Positions 53,940-62,473 of a stretch of DNA of 64,000 bases are shown piece by piece; the stretch's first letter is position 1, and each line of letters begins with the position of its first letter. Origin of the DNA: Pseudomonadales bacterium (GTDB lineage: Bacteria > Pseudomonadota > Gammaproteobacteria > Pseudomonadales > Azotimanducaceae); the NCBI GenBank assembly GCA_041395945.1, contig JAWKZN010000001.1, forward strand, positions 3,038,001 through 3,102,000. Reading direction: 5' to 3'. Position numbers and translations under genes: made by a program. The notes beneath the pieces are model-generated. The model had not been told where the DNA came from and ran no database searches. It was given only the letters and a program-made list of their open reading frames with translations.

Positions 53940-54512
53940 ATGTCTTCGGCCCACCAGTGGCTGTTCGGCTACGGTTCTCTGATCTGGCGACCGGACATCG
54001 ACTACATCGAGCGGCGACCGGCGCAACTGCGGGGCTGGAGTCGACGCTTCTGGCAGGGCTCACACGACCACCGCGGCATGCCCTCGCAGCCGGGGCGCGT
54101 GGTTACCCTCATCGAAGCGCCAGCCGCGTACTGTGACGGCATGGCCTACCTGGTGGATGCCGCTACCGCTGCCGAGACCTTCGCCGCCCTCGACCATCGC
54201 GAGAAGAACGGCTATGAACGACACGAACTGCCACTGCAGTTTCATCATGACAATTCAATACGCCACGGCCTGGTCTACGTTGCCAGGCAGGACAACCATG
54301 CCTTCCTCGGCGAGACATCTCTGGCAGAGATGGCGCAACAGATCGCGGTAAGCAAAGGGCCGAGCGGACTCAACAGCGACTATCTCTTCGATCTCGCTCG
54401 CGCATTGCGGGAACTGGGCTTCGAGGATCCCCATGTTTTCGAACTCGAAGTGGCGGTGCGCCAGCTTGTCAACGCTGGTGGTCGGGCAATGCACATTGAG
54501 GCACACGAATGA
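53940..54512 (+). CDS. ChaC-like gamma-glutamylcyclotransferase
   Basis: 190 residues with WLFGYGSLIWRPDIDYIE, the ChaC signature, and GMAYLVDAATAAETFAALDHRE holding the catalytic Glu region. It splits glutathione to 5-oxoproline and Cys-Gly in the cytosol. The gene lies three bases after the peptidase and its stop overlaps the next start (ATGA), so it is in an operon with the acyl-CoA dehydrogenase. Confidence 0.88.
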   Translation: MSSAHQWLFGYGSLIWRPDIDYIERRPAQLRGWSRRFWQGSHDHRGMPSQPGRVVTLIEAPAAYCDGMAYLVDAATAAETFAALDHREKNGYERHELPLQFHHDNSIRHGLVYVARQDNHAFLGETSLAEMAQQIAVSKGPSGLNSDYLFDLARALRELGFEDPHVFELEVAVRQLVNAGGRAMHIEAHE

Positions 54513-55753
54513 ACCTGACATTCAGTTCAACCCACGAGCGCTTCCGGGAAGAAGTCCGGGCCTTCCTGCAGCGCCATCTGCCGGCCGATCTCGTCCAGGC
54601 ACAACGCCTGTGTCCGGGTATCTTTCTCGACTATGAATACAACATCCGCTGGCATCGGATACTTCACGATCAGGGCTGGGTCGCGCCGGCGTGGCCTGTA
54701 CAGTACGGCGGCACCGGCTGGGATCTGGTGCAGCGCTTCATCTGGACCCGGGAAACCACCCTGGCCAGCGCTCCTTCGCTGGCACCCATGGGTCTGGGAA
54801 TGTGCGGGCCCATGCTGATCGGCTGCGGCAGTGAGGCACAGAAAGCCTTTTATCTGCCCCGCATTCTGTCCGGGGAAGACTACTGGTGTCAGGGTTACTC
54901 CGAACCGGCTTCCGGTTCGGACCTGGCATCGCTGCGGCTGTCGGCACGGATGGACGGCGATCACTTCGTGCTCAACGGTTCAAAAATCTGGACCACTCAC
55001 GCCCACTACGCGAACCGGATGTTTGCCCTGGTGCGCACCGCGAGTACCGGCAAACCCCAGCAGGGGATCACCTTCCTGCTGATCGACATGGACACGCCCG
55101 GCATCGGCGTCGAGCCGATCCTGTTCGCCTCGAGGACCCACGAGGTGAACCAGGTCTTTTTCGAGAATGTCCGGGTTCCGGCGGGAAATGTGGTGGGCAG
55201 CGTCCATGAGGGCTGGACGGTCGCAAAGTACCTGCTCGAATTCGAACGCGGTGGCGGTGGTGCTGCCGCGTATCAGTCCGCGCTGGAGCGGATCCGGCGC
55301 CTGGCAGCAGCGACACCGGCAGGGAACGGCTGCCTGGCGGATACAGCCGACTTCAGACAGAAGCTGAATGCCGCCGCGGTACGTCTGGATGCCATCCAGT
55401 ACACCGAGTTCCGCATCATGGCGGCGCTTTCCCAGGGCCAGAATCCGGGTCCGGAGTCTTCCATCATGAAGAATCTCGGCGCGGACATCGGTCAGCATCT
55501 GACCGAACTCGCCGTGGAGTGTGCGAGCTACTACGCAGCTCCCGCGCTGGCCGCGCGGCCGGGAAACAATGAACCGAACGGAACGGGCCCGACCCCGGCG
55601 GGTACTGCACCTGCCGCGAGCAACCCCTCTCCCGATGATCCGACCCTGCAGGTGGCTTTCGCGCGCTACTTCAACCTGCGCGCGAGTTCCATTGCCGGAG
55701 GCAGCAACGAAGTGCAGAAAAACATCATGGCAAAGCTGGTTCTCGGGCTCTGA
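54509..55753 (+). CDS. acyl-CoA dehydrogenase
   Basis: 414-residue FAD enzyme: the N-terminal helical domain, YCQGYSEPASGSDLASL (as WCQGYSEPASGSDLASL) and ITFLLIDMDTPGI in the middle domain, and FNLRASSIAGGSNEVQKNIM at the C-terminus. It oxidises acyl-CoA to trans-2-enoyl-CoA. Between about residues 345 and 375 there is a low-complexity Ala/Pro/Gly/Asn insert (ARPGNNEPNGTGP onward) that most family members lack. It overlaps the ChaC gene by four bases. Confidence 0.9.
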   Translation: MNLTFSSTHERFREEVRAFLQRHLPADLVQAQRLCPGIFLDYEYNIRWHRILHDQGWVAPAWPVQYGGTGWDLVQRFIWTRETTLASAPSLAPMGLGMCGPMLIGCGSEAQKAFYLPRILSGEDYWCQGYSEPASGSDLASLRLSARMDGDHFVLNGSKIWTTHAHYANRMFALVRTASTGKPQQGITFLLIDMDTPGIGVEPILFASRTHEVNQVFFENVRVPAGNVVGSVHEGWTVAKYLLEFERGGGGAAAYQSALERIRRLAAATPAGNGCLADTADFRQKLNAAAVRLDAIQYTEFRIMAALSQGQNPGPESSIMKNLGADIGQHLTELAVECASYYAAPALAARPGNNEPNGTGPTPAGTAPAASNPSPDDPTLQVAFARYFNLRASSIAGGSNEVQKNIMAKLVLGL

Positions 55754-55766
55754 CCCGGCTTTATGT

Positions 55767-56855
55767 TCAGGCTGTAAACCGAGCGGGGGACAGAACCGCC
55801 GCCAGGGGATGGTCTGCGCCACGCAGCAGACCGGCGGCCATTTCACTCAATCCCGGGGCCGTCTGCAGTCCAAACCCGCCCTGACCTGCCAGCCAGAAAA
55901 AATTCTCGACCCCGGGATCGAAACCGGCCGCCGGGACTTCGTCGGCCAGGAAGCTGCGCAGGCCAGCCCAGGTTCGGGACAGGCGTTTGACCTCCAGGGT
56001 AGTGGTCTCCTGAAAGCGTTCGACAGCTATGGCGATATCGAGCTCTTCAGGCTGCGCATCGCAGGGTGCAACCGGATGCTCGTCCGCGGGAGACACCATC
56101 AGCAGACCGCCTTCGGGTTTGAAGTAGAGGCCTTCCTGGGCACGATGCAGCAAGGGCCAGCCGGAGACATTCAGACCGGTATCCAGCAGCAACGCCGTGC
56201 GCCGCCGCGGCTCCAGACCAAGGGGTTCTGCACCCGCCAGTCTGCCGATCTGATCCGCCCAGGCCCCGGCAGCATTGACGACCACATCGGCTTCAAGCGT
56301 GGCCGGGTCGCTGCCGGTGCCGTTCCAGCCAAGCTGCCAGCAGCCATTGTGACGCTCGAGTCGGCTGACACGCGCGTTGCCGACAATGCGTCCACCCGCA
56401 CTCTGCAGCATCCGGCGAAAGCTTTCGAGCAGGGCGTGCGGATCCAGCGCCAGCGCTCCCCGCTCCACCACGACCCGGACCGCCGCCTCGGGACGAATCA
56501 CCGGCACCCAGCGCAGCAGCTCATCAAAACTGATTTCCTCGAGGCTTTCACATACCGGCTGCCAGCGTGCAAGAAAGCCGTCGAGCATACCGAGGTGATC
56601 CCTGTCAGCGAGGGTTACACAGCCGATCTGTCGCGCCCCGCACTGAATCTGCCAGGGTATTCCGGGCAGGGTGAGCTCGCGCACGACTTCGTTTTCGTAA
56701 CACTCGATGCTCACCGCCGCGGATCGCCCGGTGCTGTGATAACCGGGCTGGGATTCCGCTTCGAGCACAGTGACGTCGAAATCGGCGGCGGCGCGTGCTG
56801 CCAGTGAAACGCCTGCGATGCCACCGCCGATCACGGCGAGCCTGGGGCGGGCCAT
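55767..56855 (-). CDS. DAO-family FAD-dependent amino-acid/glycine oxidase-like
   Basis: 362-residue flavoprotein: the dinucleotide-binding VIGGGIAGVSLAARAAADFD with the closing acidic TVLEAE, then YHSTGRSAAV and a C-terminal GQGGFGLQTAPGLSEM. It belongs to the D-amino acid oxidase/sarcosine oxidase family, which oxidises secondary or alpha-amino groups. The substrate is unknown. It is convergent with the acyl-CoA dehydrogenase. Confidence 0.85.
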   Translation of the reverse strand: MARPRLAVIGGGIAGVSLAARAAADFDVTVLEAESQPGYHSTGRSAAVSIECYENEVVRELTLPGIPWQIQCGARQIGCVTLADRDHLGMLDGFLARWQPVCESLEEISFDELLRWVPVIRPEAAVRVVVERGALALDPHALLESFRRMLQSAGGRIVGNARVSRLERHNGCWQLGWNGTGSDPATLEADVVVNAAGAWADQIGRLAGAEPLGLEPRRRTALLLDTGLNVSGWPLLHRAQEGLYFKPEGGLLMVSPADEHPVAPCDAQPEELDIAIAVERFQETTTLEVKRLSRTWAGLRSFLADEVPAAGFDPGVENFFWLAGQGGFGLQTAPGLSEMAAGLLRGADHPLAAVLSPARFTA

Positions 56856-56936
56856 GGAGACTCCAGATACGTTAAGGGACAGGATCCATTATGATCGGAT
56901 GCAGCAGAAGTTGGGAGATCATCGGGAGGTCAACAG

Positions 56937-57680
56937 ATGACGGAATCACTGGTACTGCGCGAAGACGATGCGGGTCTGTGCACCCTCACCCTGAACAGAC
57001 CGGATGCGCTCAATGCACTGTCCCCTGCACTCTTCGTCGAGTTGCGTGCGCACATAGACGCCATTGCCGCCGCCACCGCTGAGATCGGGGTGGTGATACT
57101 GTGCGGTAAGGGACGATCCTTCTCTGCCGGAAACGACCTGAAGGCGATTCAGGCCGGCGAACGTGCACCAACCCCGACCTTTCAGGCCGAGACCCTGGAT
57201 GCCCTGGAAGCCCTGCCCCAGCCGGTGATCGCCGCGGTGCAGGGGCACTGCTACACCGGCTCCCTGGAACTCGCACTCGCCTGCGACCTGCTCATCGCTG
57301 CCGACGACGCCCGCTTTGCGGATACCCATGGCAAATGGGGCATGTCGCCTACCTGGGGCATGAGTCAGCGCCTGCCACGCCGCATCGGGCCGCTGGCTGC
57401 CAAGGAGTTCATGTACAGCGGACGGGTCGTGGAGGGTGCAGAGGCGGTCCGACTCGGTCTCGCGAATCGCTGTGTGGCAGCAGCGGAGCTGTCGACCGCC
57501 GCACGGCAGATGGCTCGAAGCTTTCTGGAGAATTCCTGGTTCACCCTGCGCATGGATAAGCAGCTGGTGAATGGCGGACTGAACCGGGGTCTTGAGGAGG
57601 GACTGGCCTTTGAGCGCCGCACCAGTCCGGGGGCGGGCCCGGACATGCAGGAACGGCTCGCAAAGTTTTCGAAACGTTGA
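56937..57680 (+). CDS. enoyl-CoA hydratase/isomerase family
   Basis: 247-residue crotonase with oxyanion-hole segments RSFSAGNDLKAIQ and VQGHCYTGSLELALACDLLIA. Downstream, GKWGMSPTWGMSQRLPRRIG lacks one of the two Glu residues of classical hydratases, so isomerase or other activity is possible. ATG 56937 has GGGAGG seven bases upstream. It is convergent with the ClpP-like gene. Confidence 0.87.
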   Translation: MTESLVLREDDAGLCTLTLNRPDALNALSPALFVELRAHIDAIAAATAEIGVVILCGKGRSFSAGNDLKAIQAGERAPTPTFQAETLDALEALPQPVIAAVQGHCYTGSLELALACDLLIAADDARFADTHGKWGMSPTWGMSQRLPRRIGPLAAKEFMYSGRVVEGAEAVRLGLANRCVAAAELSTAARQMARSFLENSWFTLRMDKQLVNGGLNRGLEEGLAFERRTSPGAGPDMQERLAKFSKR

Positions 57681-57707
57681 GGACGCAAACCGCATCGGGC
57701 CCGGCAG

Positions 57708-57726
57708 AGCCGGCGTAAGGCCGGCT
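57708..57726. terminator. hairpin between convergent genes
   Basis: AGCCGGC and GCCGGCT pair around a GTAAG loop, 28 bases after the crotonase stop and 44 before the ClpP-like stop. There is no T-tract; it may still serve as a two-way transcription end. Confidence 0.35.
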
Positions 57727-57769
57727 GTCTCAATGAAGCGTTGGCGCTCCCGGCTGCGGACGCCGGGGA

Positions 57770-58366
57770 TCAGCCGATGTCGCTGAGACTGCTGATCACC
57801 CGTCCGACGATGCCATAGGCGACCGATTCTTCCGCGCTCATCCAGTAATCGCGGTCGGTATCCTTCTCCACCCGCTCCAGGGGCTGACCGGTGCGTTCGG
57901 CGATAATGGTGTTGATCCGCTCCCGGGTCTTGAGGATTTCCCGGGCATGAATTTCCACATCCGACGCGGTACCGCCGAACCCACCGGCGGGCTGATGAAT
58001 CAGAAAGCGGGTGTTTGGCAGACAGAACCGGTTTTCCTTTTCGGGCGCCAGGTAAATGTGGGTGGCAATCGATCCTACCCAGCCGGTACCCACGGTGCGG
58101 ACCACCGGCTTGATGCAGCGGATCATGTCGAAAATCGTGTCGCCGGATTCCACATGGCCGCCGGGAGAACCGATATACAGGGTGATGGGGGCGTCGGATT
58201 CAAAAGACAGCGCCAGCAGCCGCTCCGTAGTACGGCGGGCAACATCCTGATCGATTTCACCGAACAGGGTGATGGTACGGGCTTTGAGCAGGGTGTTGTC
58301 GAGAAACTGAAACTGCTTCACCGCCTCGATCGCGCCGTCTTCCAGGCCAAGCTGCGTGGTCTTCAT
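57770..58366 (-). CDS. ClpP-like serine protease
   Basis: 198-residue ClpP-fold protein: LYIGSPGGHVESGDTIFDMI, catalytic Ser in TGWVGSIATH (S99), His in FLIHQPAGG (H124) and Asp in EKDTDRDYWMS (D169). Compared with canonical ClpP (GxAASMG), the Ser turn is GWVGSIA. No clpX or tig gene is adjacent, which suggests a second, accessory ClpP. It is convergent with a crotonase and divergent from an esterase, with a 109-base gap. Confidence 0.87.
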   Translation of the reverse strand: MKTTQLGLEDGAIEAVKQFQFLDNTLLKARTITLFGEIDQDVARRTTERLLALSFESDAPITLYIGSPGGHVESGDTIFDMIRCIKPVVRTVGTGWVGSIATHIYLAPEKENRFCLPNTRFLIHQPAGGFGGTASDVEIHAREILKTRERINTIIAERTGQPLERVEKDTDRDYWMSAEESVAYGIVGRVISSLSDIG

Positions 58367-58475
58367 TACTTCTCCAGATTGATGGGGTCATCCACCCAGT
58401 GGTCGGGCGCAGGATGCGCTCGGGATTTGATAACCTTGAAAGCCGCACATTCTAACGCCAATCCAGAGGGAAACC

Positions 58476-59429
58476 ATGCCACTAGCACCCGAGTATCAGG
58501 CGATGTTCGCCCAGATCGCGGAAACACCCGCACCGCCCCTGTCTTCCCTGCCACCCGCCCAGGGCAGGGAGTTTTACCGGATGATGCGGCCACTGAATCC
58601 GGATCTGCCGATCGGAAAGGTCGAAGATCGTCGAATTCCCGGGCCTGACGGGGAGATTCCCATCCGCATCTATCGTCCCGCTGGCGCCCGCGGGACTGGC
58701 GGGGCCAGCGAAACTGGCGGAAGGAAAGGCATATTCGTCAACTTTCACGGGGGCGGCTGGGTGATCGGCGATCTGGATACCGCGGATGCCGCCTGTCGCA
58801 GCCTCGCCGTGGCCGCCGACTGCATCGTAGTCTCGGTGGACTACCGGCTGGCTCCGGAACACGTCTATCCGGCGGCTGTGGTGGACGCTTATGCGGCAAC
58901 CTGCTGGGTGGCGGACAACGCGGAAAGCCTGGGTGGCAATGGCCGACTGGCGGTAGGGGGAGAGAGTGCGGGTGGCAATCTCGCTGCAGTAGTGGCGCTC
59001 AAGGCAAGAGACGAGGGGGGGCCCGCCATCGATTTCCAGCTGCTCGCCTACCCGGTGGTGGACCATGACCTGAGCCGCGCCTCTTACGCGGCAAACGGCA
59101 CCGGCTATCTCCTCGAAACCGACACCATGCGCTGGTTCTGGGACAGCTACTGTCCGCAGCCGGCGCGGCGCGCAGAAGCGGACGCTTCACCGCTGCTCGC
59201 GAAGGATCATCGCAACCTGCCCCGGGCCCTGATCCTTACCGCGGAATTCGACCCCCTCCGCGATGAAGGCGAAGCCTACGCCGCCTGTCTCAAAAATGCG
59301 GGCAATCGGGTCGAAGCCATCCGCTTCGATGGACTGGTGCACGATTTCCTGGCCACAGCCGGCATCTTCGAAGTGAGCAGGAAGGCCTTCGCTCAGGTGG
59401 CGGAGAAACTCAAAGCCGCGCTTGCCTGA
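58476..59429 (+). CDS. HSL-family alpha/beta hydrolase
   Basis: 317-residue carboxylesterase of the hormone-sensitive lipase family: oxyanion motif NFHGGGWVIGD, nucleophile elbow VGGESAGGNLAA, Asp in LTAEFDPLRDEG and His in FDGLVHDFLA. It acts on short acyl esters. Codon use matches the flanking genes. GAGGG sits about six bases before ATG 58476. Confidence 0.9.
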   Translation: MPLAPEYQAMFAQIAETPAPPLSSLPPAQGREFYRMMRPLNPDLPIGKVEDRRIPGPDGEIPIRIYRPAGARGTGGASETGGRKGIFVNFHGGGWVIGDLDTADAACRSLAVAADCIVVSVDYRLAPEHVYPAAVVDAYAATCWVADNAESLGGNGRLAVGGESAGGNLAAVVALKARDEGGPAIDFQLLAYPVVDHDLSRASYAANGTGYLLETDTMRWFWDSYCPQPARRAEADASPLLAKDHRNLPRALILTAEFDPLRDEGEAYAACLKNAGNRVEAIRFDGLVHDFLATAGIFEVSRKAFAQVAEKLKAALA

Positions 59430-59512
59430 GGTCGTGCGAAGCCGCAATTGAACTGAAGACGGCAACCGGAACGGCTGGGTCCGGCCCGGAACAACCGAAA
59501 ATAGGAGAACCG

Positions 59513-59797
59513 ATGCAATTCGTGCTGTTCTGCGAAGACAAAGCGGGTGCCGAGTCAGTAAGGCTGGCAACCCGGGAGGCTCATCTGGCCTATATCGGCA
59601 CCGCATCCGACATGATCCGTCTGGCCGGTCCGATGCTGAGTGACGACGGCCAGAAGATGTGTGGCTCGATGTTTATTCTCGAAGCCCCGGACCGGGCCGC
59701 TGTTGAGGCGTTCAACAGAGCCGACCCCTACACCGGTGCCGGGCTGTGGGAGCGGGTGGTCATACACGCCTTCCGCCAGGTCGTGCCGAAAGTCTGA
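59513..59797 (+). CDS. YciI-family protein
   Basis: 94 residues, YciI fold: FVLFCEDKAGAESVRLATREAH, IRLAGPMLSDDGQKMCGSMF and the C-terminal FRQVVPKV. The conserved His and Asp of the family are in place. The biochemical function of this family is not known. TAGGAGA precedes ATG 59513. Confidence 0.83.
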   Translation: MQFVLFCEDKAGAESVRLATREAHLAYIGTASDMIRLAGPMLSDDGQKMCGSMFILEAPDRAAVEAFNRADPYTGAGLWERVVIHAFRQVVPKV

Positions 59798-59831
59798 CCT
59801 CGCGATGGCGACAACGACTGTCGCGCCATTT

Positions 59832-59886
59832 ACCAGGAGACCAGGAGACCAGGAGACCAGGAGACCAGGAGACCAGGAGACCAGGG
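59832..59886. repeat. 8-bp tandem repeat (ACCAGGAG)
   Basis: Six perfect copies of ACCAGGAG (59832-59879) plus a partial seventh lie between the YciI-family stop and the end of the convergent MaoC gene. The array is non-coding and its copy number is likely to vary. Confidence 0.9.
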
Positions 59887-59971
59887 CCAGGACTCGACGG
59901 AACGCTGATCGGTCGACGTCCTGACACGCCGACCGATCCGTGTGGTCCCTGCCCGCGAGGCAGAGCGCCTG

Positions 59972-60379
59972 TCAGTCGACGCGCGCTTCCGCATAACCGG
60001 ACAGCACCGTTGCACCATCCTGATTTTTCGTCTCCACGGTGAGTCGAAGGTTGTTGCCTTCCAGTGACTCCACGGTCGCGGTGCCGGTGAGGGTGTCGCC
60101 AGGCCACACCTGATTGGTGAAGCGCACTCCATACTTGGTCAGGCGCCCGTCACCCACATAGTTGGTCAGCATGCGACCGGTCATACCCATGGTGAGCATG
60201 CCGTGCGCAAAAACACTCGGATAGCCGGCTACTTTGGTGGTGAACACTTCATCCGTGTGGAGCGGATTGTAGTCACCCGAGGCGCCCGCATACTGCACGA
60301 TCTGGGTGCGCTTGAGATCTTCAACGAGACATTCGCTGTAGGTGTCGCCAATCTTCAGGTCTTTTGCTTTCAATGCCAT
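59972..60379 (-). CDS. MaoC-family dehydratase
   Basis: 135-residue hotdog protein with the hydratase motif QYAGASGDYNPLHTDEVF (catalytic Asp and His) and YPSVFAHGMLTMG. It acts on (R)-3-hydroxyacyl or enoyl thioesters. It starts 11 bases after the stop of the FAS1-like dehydratase gene, so the two likely form a heterodimer like HadA/HadB or ChsH1/ChsH2 pairs. Confidence 0.9.
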   Translation of the reverse strand: MALKAKDLKIGDTYSECLVEDLKRTQIVQYAGASGDYNPLHTDEVFTTKVAGYPSVFAHGMLTMGMTGRMLTNYVGDGRLTKYGVRFTNQVWPGDTLTGTATVESLEGNNLRLTVETKNQDGATVLSGYAEARVD

Positions 60380-60390
60380 GCTGATGTCTC

Positions 60391-60891
60391 CTACTTCTGA
60401 TCAACAGGACGTTCAGTACGAACGCCGACGCCGGTTGCAGTGATCACCAGTTCGCCGTTCTGGTCGTAATACTCTGTTACCGACTCAGAAAACATCAGTT
60501 TACCGGCGCGCTTGCTCTCCTTTTCCCAGCTTTTGCCGGGCTTGTTTTTTGCGGTCAGCACATCCCCGGGCTTGAGGTGTCTGTGGTAGACGAAGTGCTG
60601 CTCGGCGTGAAGCCCGCCGCCACCACCACCGCCGCCGCCACCACCAGACGATTTCTTGATACCGGTCGGCTCCTTACCCGATCCGAACCAGGGCTGGCCG
60701 ACTTTCGGTCGCAGGAAATAGTCCGGGTCGAACTGGGCACTGGACTGTGGAAAGGTCGGCGGAGCTATGATCGAGCCAGGCTCGGTTTTCTTTGCGTAAT
60801 CCGCGTCGTAGTAGATCTGATTGTCGTCCCCGATGGAGCGCGCAAACATCATGATGTGGCTCGCTTCCACGGGAAATTTTTCGACTGCCAT
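60391..60891 (-). CDS. FAS1-like MaoC dehydratase subunit with polyglycine insert
   Basis: 166 residues. The N-terminal hotdog half reads VEASHIMMFARSIGDDNQIYYD, then IIAPPTFPQSSAQFDPDY. A run of eleven Gly (G83-G93) follows the segment GIKKSS, then LHAEQHFVYHRHLKPGDVL. It lacks the catalytic Asp/His pair, as expected for the structural partner of the neighbouring MaoC dehydratase. The polyglycine replaces a loop seen in relatives. ATG 60891. Confidence 0.85.
   Translation of the reverse strand: MAVEKFPVEASHIMMFARSIGDDNQIYYDADYAKKTEPGSIIAPPTFPQSSAQFDPDYFLRPKVGQPWFGSGKEPTGIKKSSGGGGGGGGGGGLHAEQHFVYHRHLKPGDVLTAKNKPGKSWEKESKRAGKLMFSESVTEYYDQNGELVITATGVGVRTERPVDQK
60613..60645. repeat. GGT/GGC polyglycine trinucleotide tract
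   Basis: Eleven consecutive glycine codons, a mix of GGT, GGC and one GGG on the minus strand, inside the dehydratase gene. Mixed codon use means it is not a pure microsatellite. Confidence 0.9.
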
Positions 60892-60936
60892 GGTTTCCCC
60901 CTTATCTGGTTGTATTGGTATCGAATCGGTCTGAGT

Positions 60937-61713
60937 CTAACGCCCTTTGAAATCCGGATCACGCTTCTCCAGGAAGGCGCTGATCCCTTCAATCTTGTCT
61001 TCCGTCTGCACCAGCGCACCTTGAGCGTATTTCTCAAACATGAGCGCGCCGGCAAGGCTGGCCTCCATCCCGAAATGCACCATGGCTTTCATAGTCCGGG
61101 GCACGAAAGGTGCAAATCCGGCCATATGGGCGGCCATGCGACGGGCTTCTTCAAGGAGCTCCTGTGCCGGTACTATGCGGGTAATCAGACCAATGGACAG
61201 CGCTCGTTCGGCATCGATCGCCTCACCCATGAGCAGCATCTCCATGCCCCATCCTCGACCGACGATGCGGGGTAACCGTGCGGTCGCACCGCCGCCGGGA
61301 ATTATGCCGAGTTTGCCTTCCGGAGTCGCGAAGCGGGCATTGGGAGTGGCGATTCTCAGATCGCAACCCAGGGCGACTTCGAGTCCGCCCCCCATGCAGA
61401 TGCCGTTGATCGCAGCGATGGTCGGCTTAGGCGTGCGTTCGAGCTGATCCGCGAGTCCCTGCACGATAGGCTCCAGTGCCTTGCGGAAATCCCGATGCAG
61501 CACTTCCTCCAGATCTGATCCGGAAGCAAAAGCGCGCTCGCCCGCGCCGGTGATGGTGATCACCCGCACAGCCGTATCTTCAGCCGCGACTGCGGCGGCA
61601 TGTCTCAATTCTTCCAGCGTGGCGAGCGAGATCGCATTGTGTCGATCGGGTCTGTTGATGGTGATAAGCGCCATATGGCCTTCCACCGCATAAAGAATGT
61701 TCTGGTATTTCAT
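60937..61713 (-). CDS. enoyl-CoA hydratase/isomerase family
   Basis: About 258-residue crotonase: ALITINRPDRHNAISLATL, RAFASGSDLEEV, INGICMGGGLEVALGCDLRIA and PEGKLGIIPGGGATARLPR, which supplies a typical catalytic Glu region. It likely hydrates enoyl-CoA. ATG 61713 is seven bases past the DUF2959 stop; a GTG at 61734 is in frame but less typical. It lies 45 bases upstream of the MaoC pair, so it probably belongs to the same acyl-CoA operon. Confidence 0.88.
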   Translation of the reverse strand: MKYQNILYAVEGHMALITINRPDRHNAISLATLEELRHAAAVAAEDTAVRVITITGAGERAFASGSDLEEVLHRDFRKALEPIVQGLADQLERTPKPTIAAINGICMGGGLEVALGCDLRIATPNARFATPEGKLGIIPGGGATARLPRIVGRGWGMEMLLMGEAIDAERALSIGLITRIVPAQELLEEARRMAAHMAGFAPFVPRTMKAMVHFGMEASLAGALMFEKYAQGALVQTEDKIEGISAFLEKRDPDFKGR

Positions 61714-61720
61714 TGCACCG

Positions 61721-62473
61721 TCAGCCTGCGTCACTCACCGACATGTCCTCGATGAATTTCTGCGATTTCTCGATGGAAGCTTCCATGTCCCGGATCAGCG
61801 CCGCCACGTCTTTCTCGATGCCAACCAGCTCTCCCTTCAGGGAGGCTATCGCCCGCGCATTGAGATTGTGCTTGAGAAACAGGACCTGATCGCGGAAAGC
61901 ATCCAGCACCGGCGCCATCTTCGCCTCGGCGCGTCGCATCGCCCGGATCAGATCCGAGTATTGACGTCTGGAAGCCTTCAGCTGGCTGGCACTCCGGGAG
62001 CGCAGACTGTCGCTGGAGATCAGCCGGATCTCATCCTGCCATTCATCGAACAGGGCTTCGGACACTGACTCCACCGCATCGATTCTGTCAGTCACCTTAT
62101 CGGCCCGCTCCGAGGCATCGTCGTAGACCTCCTGCAGCGACTCGTAAGTGCTCTGCAGCCTGGACGGTGAAACCTGGACGACACTGGCAAACTGCTGATA
62201 CGCGCTGCGGAATTCCTCCTTCGCCGCTTCCTGGGCTTCCGATGCAGCTTCGACCCGCTCCACCAGGATATCGCGCTTGTGTACACCCAGCTTTTCCCAG
62301 GCTCCGTAGTAAGCGCCGGAACAGCCAGTGACGCAGACGCCTGCGGTGAGGAGCAGGGCCACATTGCGACGCAGTCGCTTGCTGGCTGTTCTTTTCACCG
62401 CGGCTCTTTTCACCGCGGCTCTTTTCACCTCAGCTCTTTTCACCTCAGCTCTTTTCACCTCAGCTCTTTTCAC
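61721..62473 (-). CDS. DUF2959 lipoprotein with repeated N-terminus
   Basis: About 250 residues. Before the lipoprotein signal (RNVALLLTAGVCVTGCSG) lies a Lys/Arg-rich run of five-residue repeats, VKRAE then VKRAA and VKRTA. The mature part is a long coiled coil (ERVEAASEAQEAAKEEFRSA and so on) matching DUF2959. The start is uncertain: each repeat carries a GTG, the first at 62473, and a TTG at 62572 would add 33 residues with no ribosome site. Function unknown; outer-membrane anchoring is expected. Confidence 0.75.
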   Translation of the reverse strand: MKRAEVKRAEVKRAEVKRAAVKRAAVKRTASKRLRRNVALLLTAGVCVTGCSGAYYGAWEKLGVHKRDILVERVEAASEAQEAAKEEFRSAYQQFASVVQVSPSRLQSTYESLQEVYDDASERADKVTDRIDAVESVSEALFDEWQDEIRLISSDSLRSRSASQLKASRRQYSDLIRAMRRAEAKMAPVLDAFRDQVLFLKHNLNARAIASLKGELVGIEKDVAALIRDMEASIEKSQKFIEDMSVSDAG

